Below are positions 44,916-56,541 of a DNA stretch of 64,000 nucleotides, piece after piece. The DNA comes from Chrysemys picta bellii (Eukaryota; Chordata; Testudines; Emydidae): NCBI RefSeq assembly GCF_011386835.1, contig NC_088801.1, forward strand, positions 23,032,324 to 23,096,323, read 5' to 3'. The notes beneath the pieces were generated by a model. That model had not been told where the DNA came from. It did no database searches and worked only from the letters and a program-made list of their open reading frames with translations. The translations under genes were made by a program, and so were the position numbers. Every line of letters starts with the position of its first letter. Position 1 is the first letter of the stretch.

Positions 44916-47900
44916 CTATATGTATTCTACATTAACCCTTTGAGAGTTTCATTCTGCTAAAACTCCAGGTCTCATTTTTCATCCCATTATTTTCAAGATG
45001 GGTATATTGAATATGGTCAAAAACATACTGCTTACCAGCATATACAATGGCACAACAAGATAAACAGTAATGCAGATTAATGGTTTTAAAAATATATTAA
45101 AAGCAATTAAATTGAAACAGACATATTTCATCATTCATAACCAATTTTTGGTGTAAAAATAACATACCTTTTCCCTTTGATGTACAGTGAAAGTTATGGA
45201 AACATGTTGAATAGTAATTTTTCCCCTAGCAAAAGTGACAGTTCAAAACAGTTTCCAATGAATATGTTTAAAGAGAGAGAAAGAGAGCAAACTGCACTTA
45301 TTGCAGTATTATAAACATTCTCTCTAAAAAATTAAACACAAAATTAAAGCCTAGACATTTTGTCCTTAAATGCTGTACATGAAATTTAGAAATTGCATGA
45401 CTGCTCATTTTTAATGTAACATCCATTTTGATTCTTCATCACGTTGTACATCTTCCCGCTTTCCCTAGCTATGTCATGTTATGTAGAATTTTTATTATGC
45501 TCCTGAGGATGCTTTATTGGTGAACTACATTAAATTCATCTAGAAAGAACTTTAAAAAAAAGCCTTTTTATATGCCCTTAGGATTACTTGGCTAGACTTG
45601 AATCAATTTATGCATTTGATGGTTAGTTTCAGTTGTCATGGATAAACAAAAGGGTAACTGTCTAGAATATATCAAATATTGTTTTATTTTGAAATGTATG
45701 TTTCCAGCTATAAACATCTTCTACCCTGTTTTGTAAAAGTATTCTGCTGATAAAATGTACACTTATGTTTGACAGCTTTTTAATCAAGTTCAAAGAGAAT
45801 AAATAAAACTAATCCAGTGTGGTAAAGAGTCTGTCTGGTTATCGATTTTTCATAAAATGAAAAATAAACCATGTAAATAAAGTGTGTGAAACAAAGATCT
45901 AGAAGCAAATATTTAAAGCAATTAAAGACCCCAAAACACAGGATTAATGCATAGATCTGCTGTTCAGGAGAGATATGTCTCAAGTATCACCCCTAACAGG
46001 TCAGGAATTATGCTGGCTTTGTTCAACAGCATTTTACAAAATACCGAGTTGTTAAGCAGAAGAGGTTGCTCCTTAGAGTGATCATCTATGAGAATAAATG
46101 TATAATGATGGTGCTGCATCATTAAATAACCACAGCAACATACAAGGTACTGTTTATAGGACTGGAAGAATGATGGTCAGAAACTCAGTGTATTCCTTAT
46201 TAAACACCATTCATATTACAGCCCCATGGGTGTTCACAGTCACTGAAGTAATTCCCAGTATTGTCAGCAGTGAAATGTTCATATGTTACTTGGAGCCTGT
46301 AAGAGTCAGAAGTTATTCTTAAAAATACAAACAAAAGCTTTCCCTGGAGCATAGAGGTTTCCCTTAACTGTGTGGATGTGAAGTCTGCACAAGCCTCAAT
46401 TTGGTGATTCCTGACTTTAAAAGGTAGCACTGTAATGTCTGCAGCGCTATCTGTGTAACTACTCATCTGGGTCCCAACCCTTTAGTATCTGAATGGGGCA
46501 GAGTCTGTCCCTTCCTATTAGACCTTGCTGTGGATCGAAGCAAGGATGCCTTTGTAATCAGTGCACGCATATGTGACATTGCACAAGATTCAATTTTTAT
46601 CCCCCATCCCATTTAACAACCCCATGAATCCACTGGGGGAAATTATTGACTCAAATGCCAACCACACTCAAACACTCAGCTCCATAGCCCCATGCCTACT
46701 TGAGAGCAGCTCCTCAGGATGAAAAGCTGCTGTCACTTTAACCAGCAAGACAGAGATAACAGTGAAAAGAGAAGAACATTGGAAGTCATGACGACAACTC
46801 TGACTTCACCCTCTATTGAAGGAGTTTGTTCTCAATTAATCAAGTAAGTTCACAGCTTTGTGGTCCTAAAAGGACTCCTGGATAGACATGGCTACAGCTT
46901 CCAAAACACCTTCTTCATCAGTGGCTGGCCAGGAGGCTGGAGCAAATATTGTCATTTTATAATCTGGCCACAATGATCCGGGTCTTCATGTCTTCCAGGC
47001 TGGATTACAAATCACTGGGCCCATTTCTCCACTGCTTTGCTCCTTGGGCTGTCATTTAACACTGTGTAAGTGGATACAAAGCCCCTCTGATCTGGCAGCA
47101 TGTGAGACCCATTTTTCACTAACCTTTACTAGGACTAAGTGACTACACAAGGTACAAGGAAGTGGTGAACTGGGGATGGTTTTCCAATGCAGCAGCCTGG
47201 CCCCTGAATGACCCTGATCATTCCAAGGCACTCAGAGGGTTAAGTTTATCAATTAGTCCACAGCCTATAGACCCTGGGTCATTTACTACATGCCCCACAT
47301 TCACCACAAGAACAGCTGCATTCTGTGCAGACCCTTGTCACAGTAGGCCTCATCGCCGCCCCCACAGGCCCAGCTCCTCACCACTCTGTTAGTGTATCCC
47401 GTCAGTTTATTCCGCCTCTTCCTTTTTGCCCAGACAGGAGCAAGAGCAGCACTGAAAGCAAGGGAGAGACAGTCTCCCTGCCCTCAGTTAGTGTAATTGG
47501 AACCACTGTGCCCTCCCCCCCACCCGCAACCAGAAAGAGCAGCTGCTCAGCTCTGCAGCCACAGGTTGGAGCTGCCAAATGGTAGAAAGTGTCTACTGAG
47601 CATGTGCAAATTGAGATTTTCAGATGCCCATAACTTAGCCAAATTTGGTGGATTTTTCACAGGATGGCAAAAGGCACATCAATGACAACAAGGTATATCT
47701 CAAGTCCCTTCTCCAAAGTATGATATGTGCTAACACTTCTCAGTGAACCATGTAAGAACTTTTAAACATGAACAAAACAACATATTTCCCCCTAGCCTCA
47801 TTCAGAGAAACAGCTGCACCATTTTTGCTAACCTTGTCCAAAAAAAATTCAGCCTGAGGCAGAAACCCAGCATGGAAAATGCCAGCCCAAATGGTTAAAG

Positions 47901-47948
47901 TTTGGCAAAGTTATAAGCCCCTGAAAACCAGAAAAATGGAAAGTGTGG
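44916..47948. other. Downstream flank, mostly unique
   Basis: This may include an extended 3' untranslated region. A purine tract (gagagagaaagagag) lies near 45273-45288. Bases 46846-46925 ('tcctaaaaggactcctggat', then 'agacatggctacagcttcc') are a decayed copy of the repeat at 29538-29667. No open frame with splice support was recognised. Confidence 0.45.
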
Positions 47949-49720
47949 TGCAACCTTAACTACAGGAGTCACGACCAACTCTGCCTATAAAACTAGAATT
48001 ATATTTTGCATATATAAGCAGAGTCAGGATGAGCTCTACCCTGACATCTGGTGGTGACTTATGGCGAGTATGGAAAAGAACTCCAGGGGCTGATCTTGTT
48101 TGCATAGGCACACCCACCCGCCTGGCATGAGATACAGCAACTGAAGGTGGTTACTTTGGATGGGGTGGGATCCCCAGTTTCTCTGTTATTGGGGCAGGAG
48201 GAATAAAGTGTTGTTACCCTGATTATGTGAATCAAGGACAATGAAACTGTTTTATGACAGAGAGGTCTCACCATCACGTAAGTAGCACTCGCTTGACAAG
48301 GGGCATGGGTTACAAAACCTAGTGAATTGAGAGAGGATAGGGACAGGTATTTGTACCTGAGGGTATGGCACACACCTGCCCCTCCTCCCCTCTTGAGGGT
48401 CTGAAACACCAATTGCACCACCTCCTTCTCTCTCCACTGTTGAATAGCAGAGCTAATTTTGATTCTATTGAGAGTCTATTTACAGGCTGCTATGCAGAAT
48501 AGAATTCACTCTGGACTAATGGTGCACCAGCACTGGGGCTCCCCTACTACAAGCTGAAATCACTAAAGAGCTGAGATCACTGAGTGCTGTGTTAACCAGT
48601 GGAGAAGCCTGAAGCTATATTGCTAGCGGAGCAGAGCCATTTGCGACCCGCGGAGCGGAGCAGTTTGCGGGGGGGCTGGAGGAGCAGAGTGGCTGGTAGA
48701 GCGAAGCAGTTCATGGGTCAGCAGGAGCGGTTCACGGGACAGCTGGTGGAGTGGAGCGGCTCGGCTTGTGGTGAAGGCTGCAGCGGAACCCCACGGAGGG
48801 GCGGGCAGTTGGCCTCAGACCACGTAAGGTGCCCCTTAACACCCTGCATGTCCCCTTTTCTCTCCCCCCCCCTTTTCCACCCAGGCTGGGGGGGGTAAAA
48901 CCCTGCAGATAAACTTTTGAACTCTGGGGCTGCACTGACCAGGGCAGAGACTTTTGGGTTGTTGGACTTTTGGTTGCTGGACTAAAGAAACTTTTGGGGT
49001 GTTGGACTTTGGGGACTCTGGGCGATTTTTGGGTTGCTGGATTCAAGAATCAAAGGGAAAGGACACGGCCTAGTTTGCTGGGGTGGGTCTTTTGCTCATG
49101 GTTTGTGTTATGAATCCTGTTTGTGGTGTTTTTCCAATTTAATGCTGATGTCGTTTACCTCATGTTATTAAACATTTTCTACTACACTCAGACTTTGTGC
49201 TTGCAAGAGGGGAAGTATTGCCTCTTAGAGGCGCCCAGGGGGCGGTATGTAATTGTCCCAGGTTACTGGGTGGGGGCTCGAGCCGGTTTTGCATTGCGTT
49301 ATTGAAACGGAACCCCTAGATCAGGGATCGGCAACATTGGCACGCGGCTCGCCAGGGTAAGCACCCTGGCGGGCCGGGCCAGGCCAGTTTTATTTACCCG
49401 CTGACGCGGCAGGTTTGGCCGATCGCGGCCCCCCCACTGGCCGCGGTTTGCCGTCCCGGGCCAATGGGGGAGGCAAGAAGCGGTGCAGGAAAGCAATGTG
49501 CTGGCCGCGGCTTCTCGCCGCCCCCATTGGCCCGGGACGGCGAACTGCGGCCAGTGGGGGCCGCGATCGGCCGAACCTGCCGCGTCAGCAGGTAAATAAA
49601 ACTGGCCCGGCCCGCCAGGGTGCTTACCCTGGCGAGCCGCATGCCAACGTTGCCAACCCCTGCCCTAGATACAGAACCCAGCCCTTGTTGCTACCAACTC
49701 AGAGGGGCAGAAGGGTTACA
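47949..49720 (+). mobile_element. LTR-type retroelement remnant (probably one large LTR), interrupted by a hAT element
   Basis: The right end reads 'ggggcagaagggttaca', and a plausible left end begins TGCAACC at 47949, giving TGnAACC...GGGTTACA symmetry. The flanks do not show a target duplication, so the left boundary is uncertain. A polyadenylation-like ATTAAA near 49167 is followed by a T/G-rich stretch ending 'gactttgtgcttgcaag', as in an LTR R/U5 region. The unit has no polymerase or structural-protein frame. A hAT element at 49322-49662 sits inside. Recognition of the family is from memory of turtle repeats and the exact class is unknown. Confidence 0.55.
49322..49662. mobile_element. 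Palindromic hAT-type MITE, copy 1
   Basis: A 341-base element is flanked by identical 8-base duplications ccctagat (49314-49321 and 49663-49670). The ends are CAGGGATCGGCAAC and GTTGCCAACCCCTG. The two halves are complementary nearly throughout: 'gccagggtaagcaccctgg' near the left meets its complement near the right, and the paired 'ggccgcggtttgccgtcccg' arms flank a spacer at about 49480-49505. The element could fold into one long GC-rich hairpin. No coding capacity. Confidence 0.95.
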
Positions 49721-50713
49721 CATACTATTAAAAGCCTTATTAGCACTACTGTGGCTAAGTATAGTACACATGCAGAGTGAGTCAGCAGAATCAACGCTAA
49801 AGTCATCGGCCCTCTCTACTTCTCTCTTTATTCCTGAAAGTGTTCAGACTGCAGCATTTACAACAAAAGAAGCCAATCTTGTGTCAGATAGACAGGCTGA
49901 GCTGCTGTCACCTCAGAACAGATACCTGTGCATGGAACCCACCTTTCTGCAAGGCTTCCTGGCCACCTATTGCCAAAAAGCTACCAGTGGTCTATAAGGC
50001 CTGAGTCTCCACTGTCTTACCCCCATGTGTGTGTCATTTATACCTTTGCAAAGTACCAACTCAGATTGCACACTATCCATAATAGCAGTTAAAATACTCT
50101 TCAATAACCTTTAAGGAAAACTACAGTGTACTCCTTCAGAACAGACATCTTTATTTAACGTTTATATTTTGGTACTTTCTTGAGGCCAACCAAGTTGAAG
50201 GTCTGGCTATGCAAGTGCTGTATGGATACAGGATAAGACTTTTTTCAAAACCAAGCAGGATTGGCCTAACTCTGCTCCCATTGAAGTCAGTGGTAAAACT
50301 TCCAGGAATTTTACAGTGCAGCATTTCATTCAGCTCCTCTTCTATGCTCTTCCTAAGGTGGATTTCAATTTGAAGGAGCTTGATAATTGTGACTTTAATA
50401 GGTTTTGCAGCCTGTGAGGAGGGGTGGGGGTGACAGAACTTCCAACCCTCTAAATTCCTTCAAATACTCCATATCGGATCACAAATTAGTTTGCCAAGGG
50501 CTTCCCTAATGATAGGTCTGAGTGGTAAAAATCCAGAGAGCCTCTCTACAGAGATTCTCTCTTCATGCTCGGAATCAATTTATGTTGTTTATGACAAGAG
50601 GTTTCTGGACAATGGGTGTGTCTGAGGTGCAGAAATGTTTGACTTTTTGCTGAATTATATAGCAGGGTTGCCTGCAATAGTAGAGAACTGGACTCAGTGA
50701 TCCACCTTTCCAG

Positions 50714-51478
50714 TCCTATAGATTCTAGGACTGGAAGGGACCTCGAGAGGTCATCGAGTCCAGTCCCCTGCACACATGGCAGGACCAAATACTGTCTAGA
50801 CCATCCCTGATAGACCTTTATCTAACCTGCTCTTAAATATCTCCATAGATGGAGATTCCACAACCTCCCTAGGCAATTTATTCCAGTGTTTAAGCACCCT
50901 GACAGTTAGGAACTTTTTCCTAATGTCCAACCTAAACCTCCCTTGCTGCAGTTTAAGCCCATTGCTTCTTGTTCTATCCTTAAAGGCTAAGGTGAACAAG
51001 TTTTCTCCCTCCTCCTCATGACACCCTTTTAGATACCTAAAAACTGCTATCATGTCCCCTCTCAGTCTTCTCTTTTCCAAACTAAACAAACCCAATTCTT
51101 TCAGCCTTCCTTTATAGGTCATGTTCTCAAGACCTTTAATCATTCTTGTTGCTCTTCTCTGGACCTTCTCCAATTTCTCCACATCTTTTTTGAAATGCGG
51201 TGCCCAGAACTGGACAATACTCCAGCTGAGGCCTAACCAGAGCAGAGTAGAGCGGAAGAATGACTTCTCGTGTCTTGCTCACAACACACCTGTTAATACA
51301 TCCCAGAATCACGTTTGCTTTTTTTGCAACAGCATCACACTGTTGACTCATATTTAGCTTGTGGTCCACTATAACCCCCTAGATCCCTTTCTGCCGTACT
51401 CCTTTCTAGACAGTCTTTTCCCATTCTGTATGTGCGAAACTGATTTTTCCTTCCTAAGTGGAGCACTTTGTTCTTATG
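50714..51478 (-). mobile_element. CR1-like LINE, 5'-truncated, best preserved copy
   Basis: The minus-strand frame 51182-50796 is open for 128 codons and reads as the C-terminal domain of a CR1 polymerase protein: [60 protein letters not shown] and a terminal [13 protein letters not shown]. The frame 51369-51136 carries the preceding [20 protein letters not shown] block, shifted by an indel. The 3' end (plus-strand left, near 50714) shows 'ttctaggactggaagggacc'. It belongs to the same subfamily as 8568-9538 and is less decayed. Confidence 0.92.
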
Positions 51479-51589
51479 GTCCTTATAATGGTTTTAAATT
51501 GCTATTGAGCATGCTCAGTAGCAACCAAAACATCTGCTACTGGAGTTTCTGGCCCTATGTAGCTGTACTCTCTGCTCCTGAAAATATGA

Positions 51590-52400
51590 ATTGCCACCTA
51601 GATCAGACCAGTGTCCCATTAGTTCAGTAGTCTATCTCCAACAGCGACCATTATGATGAGAAGATGCAAGAAACCCCATAATTATGGATAACCTGCCTAT
51701 AGAGGAAGTTTCTTCCCAACCCAGGCAGTTAGTGGCTTTCATGCTATACACATTTTTATCCTACTGTAACTGTTATTATCCATAGAAGACTATAATACAT
51801 TTTTAAATCCTACTATGTTCGTTGTCTCTGTGATATCTGGCAAGTTCTGGAGGTTAATTATGCATCCTGTAAGAAAGTATTTTACTTGTATCATAGCAGT
51901 TTTAATTTCTTTGGCTTTTAGTTTCACTGTGTGTCCTTCCCCTTGTTCTTGATTCATGGGAAAGACTAAATAGGAGTGACTGACTGAACTCCTCTGTACA
52001 ATTCATTGTTTTATATACCTCTATCATATCTTCTCTTCTCTAAACTAAATAGTCCTAATCTATTTAATCTCCCCTCACATGGAAGATTTTCCAAGCTGCT
52101 AACAATTTTCACTGCTTTCAGTGTACCTACTCTATTTCCACTATATCTTTTATGAAATGGGGTGAACAAAACCCACAATACTCAAGGTGAGCACATGCCA
52201 TACATTATATTTATATAATGGCACTGTAATATTTTCAGTATTATGCTCTTTCCTTTTCTTAACGTAACCAAATATCTTCTTGGCTTTTGTCTGCTACTGT
52301 GCGTTGAGCTGCCCACAGTGGCCGTTAGGTCTTTATCCGGAGTGGAAACCATTTATTTAGAACATATCAGCATGTATGGTACATTTCAATTCTTCCTTCC
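51590..52400 (-). mobile_element. CR1-like LINE fragment (second subfamily)
   Basis: It starts near 'cctagatcagaccagtgtcc' and contains 'tagaggaagtttcttcccaa', 'ggttaattatgcatcctg' and 'tatcttttatgaaatggggtg', the same word order as 36651-37000 and 38808-39590. It extends further 5' than the copy at 36651 but has no intact coding frame. Confidence 0.8.
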
Positions 52401-53279
52401 ACTTTTGGGATTCCCAAAAGAGAACAACAAATCCCTTTTGCCTCCACTCTCCTATTGGTCCTTTCTCTAAAGTTCAAGGGGAAAAAAAGATTTCTCATAT
52501 AAAACTTATTAGGTTACACTAGTTTTCTTGACTTCCTACTCAGAAATCATGTCATCAAGGCCCTATACAACACTGCTCCTCACTGCTTAACAGATATAGT
52601 CTCAGCCCATCACCTCCCTGCTTGCTCTGCTCACTAGTGGTCCCTGGTTTGTCCATTTCTGCCATAACAATCTCAGTGTTTTTTCCATGATGTACCTACA
52701 CATGGAACACACTTCTTGAGCTGATCCACAAAGCCAATCTGCAGATCCACTCCTTCCCTACTCCTTCCACTGTCTTGCCATCCCTCTTGTTATATTACAA
52801 ATTCATTTAACATATAAGCACCATGGGGCAGGCATCATTTTAAAATCAATAATTAATAATTTGATCATCTACATCCATCTCCAACACTCCTTGTTTGAAC
52901 ATGTAATAATATAAAAGGCTGTAAATAATGCTGTCATGAACTGGCTGGTGCGTGCATAGAGCTCTGCCCTCTGTAGATGGAATCAGTTATGTGTCTCGTC
53001 CTTTCCTGCTAGTATCTAATGGAGATTCTCTATTAGCTCAAGCAATAGGGGTCTGTGTTCTACCCCCACGAGCTCGTCCAATGAATTCTGTCCTAATGTG
53101 CAGCACAGTGATAGCCATAAACTCTTAGCTTGCCACAGATTTTTTACCATGTGTGAGTGACCTGATCTCCTAAAAATGATAGCAAATAATTACCCTTGGA
53201 TAAGAAAAGCAACCACCCAGTACCCATCTATGGCACTTACATGTCACATGGCCCCTTTGCCATGGGCTCTAAGTACCTC
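52401..53279. other. Intergenic stretch with a possible old LINE remnant
   Basis: Bases about 52550-52830 are pyrimidine-rich with words such as 'gatccactccttccctactcc'. They resemble 41380-41920 and may be an old dispersed repeat. No gene was seen. Confidence 0.35.
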
Positions 53280-53790
53280 ACAATCTTTAATGTAGTTATC
53301 AGGCTCACAACCCCTCTATGAAATACTATTACCCTCCTCTTTACAGAAGTGGAACTGAAGCTACAGATCATCAAAGGTATTTAGGTACTTAACTGCCATT
53401 GATCTCAATACCTTTTTGGATCTGAGTCTAGGCCTGGTCTACACTAATAATGTAGCTACATTATTCATGCAGCTGGAGTAGATGTAGCTTAGGTCAACTT
53501 ACTGTGGTGTCTACACCATGCTGGGTCGATGGGAGACACTCTCCAGTTGACTTCTCTTACTCTTCTCATTCCAGTGGAGTACCAGAGTTCACAGGAGAGT
53601 GATCTGTGGTCGATTTAGCAAGTCTTCACTAGACCCGCTAAATCAACTGCCAGAGCATCAATCACAGCAGCGTCAATCCCCAGTAAGTGTAGACATGCCT
53701 TTTGTGACTAGCCCAAGCTTACGCAGGAAGGCTATTGCTAGACAGGGAATTGAACCCAGGTTTCTTAAGTTCTAGTTTAGTACCCTAATC
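53280..53790 (-). repeat. Antisense MIR-like SINE split by nested insertions
   Basis: The left part ('attaccctcctctttacagaagtggaactgaag') and the right part ('tgactagcccaagcttacgc', 'aggaaggctattgc', 'gggaattgaacccagg') are the two halves of one antisense MIR-like SINE. Between them lie a short 'aggtatttaggtacttaac' palindrome fragment (about 53375-53430) and the MITE at 53431-53699. Confidence 0.65.
53431..53699. mobile_element. Short Harbinger-like element (MITE), older copy
   Basis: The left end GGCCTGGTCTACACTA and right end (read on the other strand) GGCATGTCTACACTTA are imperfect inverted repeats related to those at 4272 and 17978. It is about 269 bases and diverged. The target duplication is no longer clear. 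Confidence 0.7.
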
Positions 53791-53793
53791 ATC

Positions 53794-54480
53794 TGTAACC
53801 GGGCGCAGACTCACCCGGCAGCTCTTCCTGCTGATCGTCTTGGGGAATTACCTTCCAGCCTCCAGAACGCCCCCTGTTGGCCGGTGTCGCGCTACCACTG
53901 GCCCCCGTGTGCCTCCCAGACCCCGGGTGACCCTGTCACTGGTGCTGCCCCCTGGCAGTACCCCCACTGTTTCTCCAGGTCTCCCCACTCAGTGGAATCC
54001 CCACCGCACCTCAGTCGTAGGCTACTGCCAGTCACCAACTCACCCCCGCGCCCTGGGGCAGATTGCAGTGTAAGCCACTCATCATAGGCAAGGTTGGGTC
54101 TGGACCTCCGGCCTCTACTTATTGCTGGGCTGCCCCTTTGCCACCCTAGTACTTGCCTTAGGCCCTCAGCTAGGCCCGCAGCCTGGGGGTTTTCCAGGCT
54201 GGAGCTCCCCAGCTCCTCTAGCCTTTCCCCAGCCCTGCTCCACTCCCAGTACCCTGCTCAGCTCCCTAGCAGCCAGGTCCTTCTCTCTACAAGCAGAGAG
54301 AGAGAGAGTTTGGGCTCCTGGCTTGCAGCCTCTTATAGGGATCAGCTGGGCCTGATTGGGGCATGTCCCCAGCTGTTACTGCCTTCCCCAATCAGCCTAG
54401 GCTTTGCTTCACAGCCCCAGCCCTCTCCCAGGGCTGGCTTTAACCCTTCCAGGGCTGGAACGGGTGACCACCCCACTACA
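53794..54480 (-). mobile_element. Solo LTR, minus orientation, with TATA box
   Basis: A 687-base unit begins TGTAAC and ends CTACA. The flanks tcatc (53789-53793) and ccatc (54481-54485) match at 4 of 5 bases. On the minus strand, TATAAGAGG (complement at 54332-54340) lies in a promoter-like position followed by a CT-repeat and 'gcttgtagagagaaggacc'. There is a (GA)n tract at about 54295-54310. No internal retroelement genes lie beside it. Retroviral versus Gypsy-type origin is undetermined. Confidence 0.72.
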
Positions 54481-56206
54481 CCATCCTTCCTCAAACCATG
54501 ACTAACCTGAGAATGGTGGAACTTTTATGCTGATATAGGTTAGTGCAAAAGAACAACTTACAGTCAGGGTCCAAAACCAAACTGATACACAATAAACTAG
54601 AGTAGTGCATCTGCACTTCTTTCTCTGTGAAAGGATAAGAAAAAAAAATCAAAACTGAAGACGAACACCACAGGATTTCTGAATGTTTATATATATGTGA
54701 TTTACTTTACTATAGACTGAAAACAAAGAACTAAAAAACGTATTTCACAAACTGTGTTATTTTTCAGTTGAGATTCCTATTCATGTTTAAACCGTAAGAC
54801 AAGTGTGGGGCTACAGATGTAGAGCACTTTCTTCCCAAGATCCTCCATTCTACTGAAAGGGTAGAGGTGATCATTATTTCACCTGATAAGAGACTGCCAA
54901 TTACAACAAACTCATACAGTAATATATGGTAGTGTGGTTTTCTTGGCTTTTAGCCACCGGAGAATGAACTGATGTTCACTAAACACTTAAACGCTTTCCC
55001 CTAGAATGCAAATACTGAAAGATAATGTAGATGCTTTAAACATAAATACACTGAGATACATAGTAGAAGCACCTTCACCAGAACTTAAAAACTGTACAGT
55101 TTCTCTCATAACATCAATTCTCTTTGAAGCACAGATAGCTGAAGACACTGGAGAATGTTTTCCCTCTGATGATGTAGTTCTGTAGAGTATTTATGCAGTA
55201 TTGCATACATGTTTTCTTGCACTAGTTTGAAAAAAATAATCTTATTAAAAATGTAAAAGGATTTCAGGGCTTCTGTGCACACTCAGTGGAAAGAGAGACA
55301 TCAACAATAAATGAGCTATCTAAACAATAAGGAAGGAGCTCTCACTCCTGTGGGCATAATATATGTTTTATTAATAACTGGCTTTTATACACTTTTTTTC
55401 TTATTTCTCTAACAAGGATGTTTTGAAATCAAAACTCTTTCCTGTTCTGAGAGTTCAGTGCAGGCCCTGCAATACTCACCAGTGCAACCATCTGAGCCAA
55501 TGCAAAATTGAAGCAAAGCTGGTTTTCTGCACACCTATGTCCTGTGGCTACAGTGCACTCCTCAAAGTTCAGGATGTTTCTGACATACGAGACAGGGTAA
55601 GGGCACAATTCCCATAGCATTGGTTATGCAGTGGGATGTTTCACCATGTATTGATGTAATAGATAGGGATTTCTTGGGTTTAGAGAGGTCTCCCAAGACT
55701 AGACTTGGTGGAGCACAGAAACTCCTAAAGTTGCTGATTTGAGACTCTCAGTGGCAAAACTATACTGAGGTATTGGTGAAAATGACCTCTGATCACTCTA
55801 AGTTAATCATGTACTACAACTACTGCAGAAAGTGGGGGGCAGAACTGGATGGAACACAGAGGCCTTTGCCTTTCTCTTTTATTTTGCTAAATTTGCACCA
55901 ATCCTGAAAATACTTATGCACATAAGTAATTTTACACTCATGAGTAGTCCTGTGTGTATAAAGCTACTCAGGTGCATTAATGTTTTGAGGAGCAGGGCCT
56001 TACTGTCTATTATTTTACATACTAGGGAAGAATGATACATTATCCCTCAAATGTGGATGTTTGTTTAAAAATAGACATATACAGATTTCAAGACCTTGAG
56101 CCTAAAAGTTCAAAGTTTTCTTGCCTTAGAATTTATCATTATCATTGCAAATAATTTCTAAGGTACCCATCAGCAAGGTGTCTATTAAATAGGACTTACC
56201 TTAGAG
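54481..56206. other. Intergenic stretch holding one candidate exon
   Basis: It is unique AT-rich sequence around the candidate exon at 55417-55596. Bases about 55890-56005 look like an old dispersed repeat ending 'agggcctta'. Confidence 0.45.
55417..55596 (+). CDS. Candidate coding exon of an unrecognised gene (six-cysteine peptide)
   Basis: A strong pyrimidine tract and acceptor (actttttttcttatttctctaacaag, ending at 55416) precede exactly 180 bases, and a consensus donor (gacagg/gtaagg) follows at 55597. The frame is open throughout, phase 0 at both ends. The 60 residues include KLFPVLRVQCRPCNTHQCNH and KLVFCTPMSCGYSALLKVQD. The spacing is C-x2-C-x4-C-x5-C-x8-C-x4-C, suggestive of a disulphide-bonded extracellular module. 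I do not recognise the family. No partner exon was identified in this window, and the opposite strand is also open, so chance cannot be excluded. It lies about 10.7 kb after the last ARHGAP15 exon on the same strand. Confidence 0.45.
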
Positions 56207-56541
56207 CAGGGATCAGCAACCTTTGGCACGCGGCTCACCAGGGTAAGTACCCTGGCAGGCCGGGCCGGTTTGTTTACCTGCTGCATCCGCAGGTTCGGCC
56301 GATTGTGGCTCCCACTGGCCACGGTTCACCGTCCCAGGCCAATGGGGGCTGCGGGAAGCAGCGCGGGCCGAGGGATGTGATGGCCGCGGCTTCTCGGAGC
56401 CCCCATTGGCCTGGGATGGCAAACCGCGGCCAGTGGGAACCACGATCGGCCAAACCTGCGGATGTGGCAGGTAAACAAACCGGCCCGACCTGCCAAGGTG
56501 CTTACCCTGGCGAGCCACATGCCAAAGGTTGCTGAATCCTG
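56207..56541. mobile_element. Palindromic hAT-type MITE, copy 2
   Basis: A 335-base element has identical 8-base duplications ccttagag (56199-56206 and 56542-56549). The ends are CAGGGATCAGCAACC and GGTTGCTGAATCCTG. Its arms are complementary over most of their length around a centre near 56365-56385. It is the same family as 49322-49662. Confidence 0.95.
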
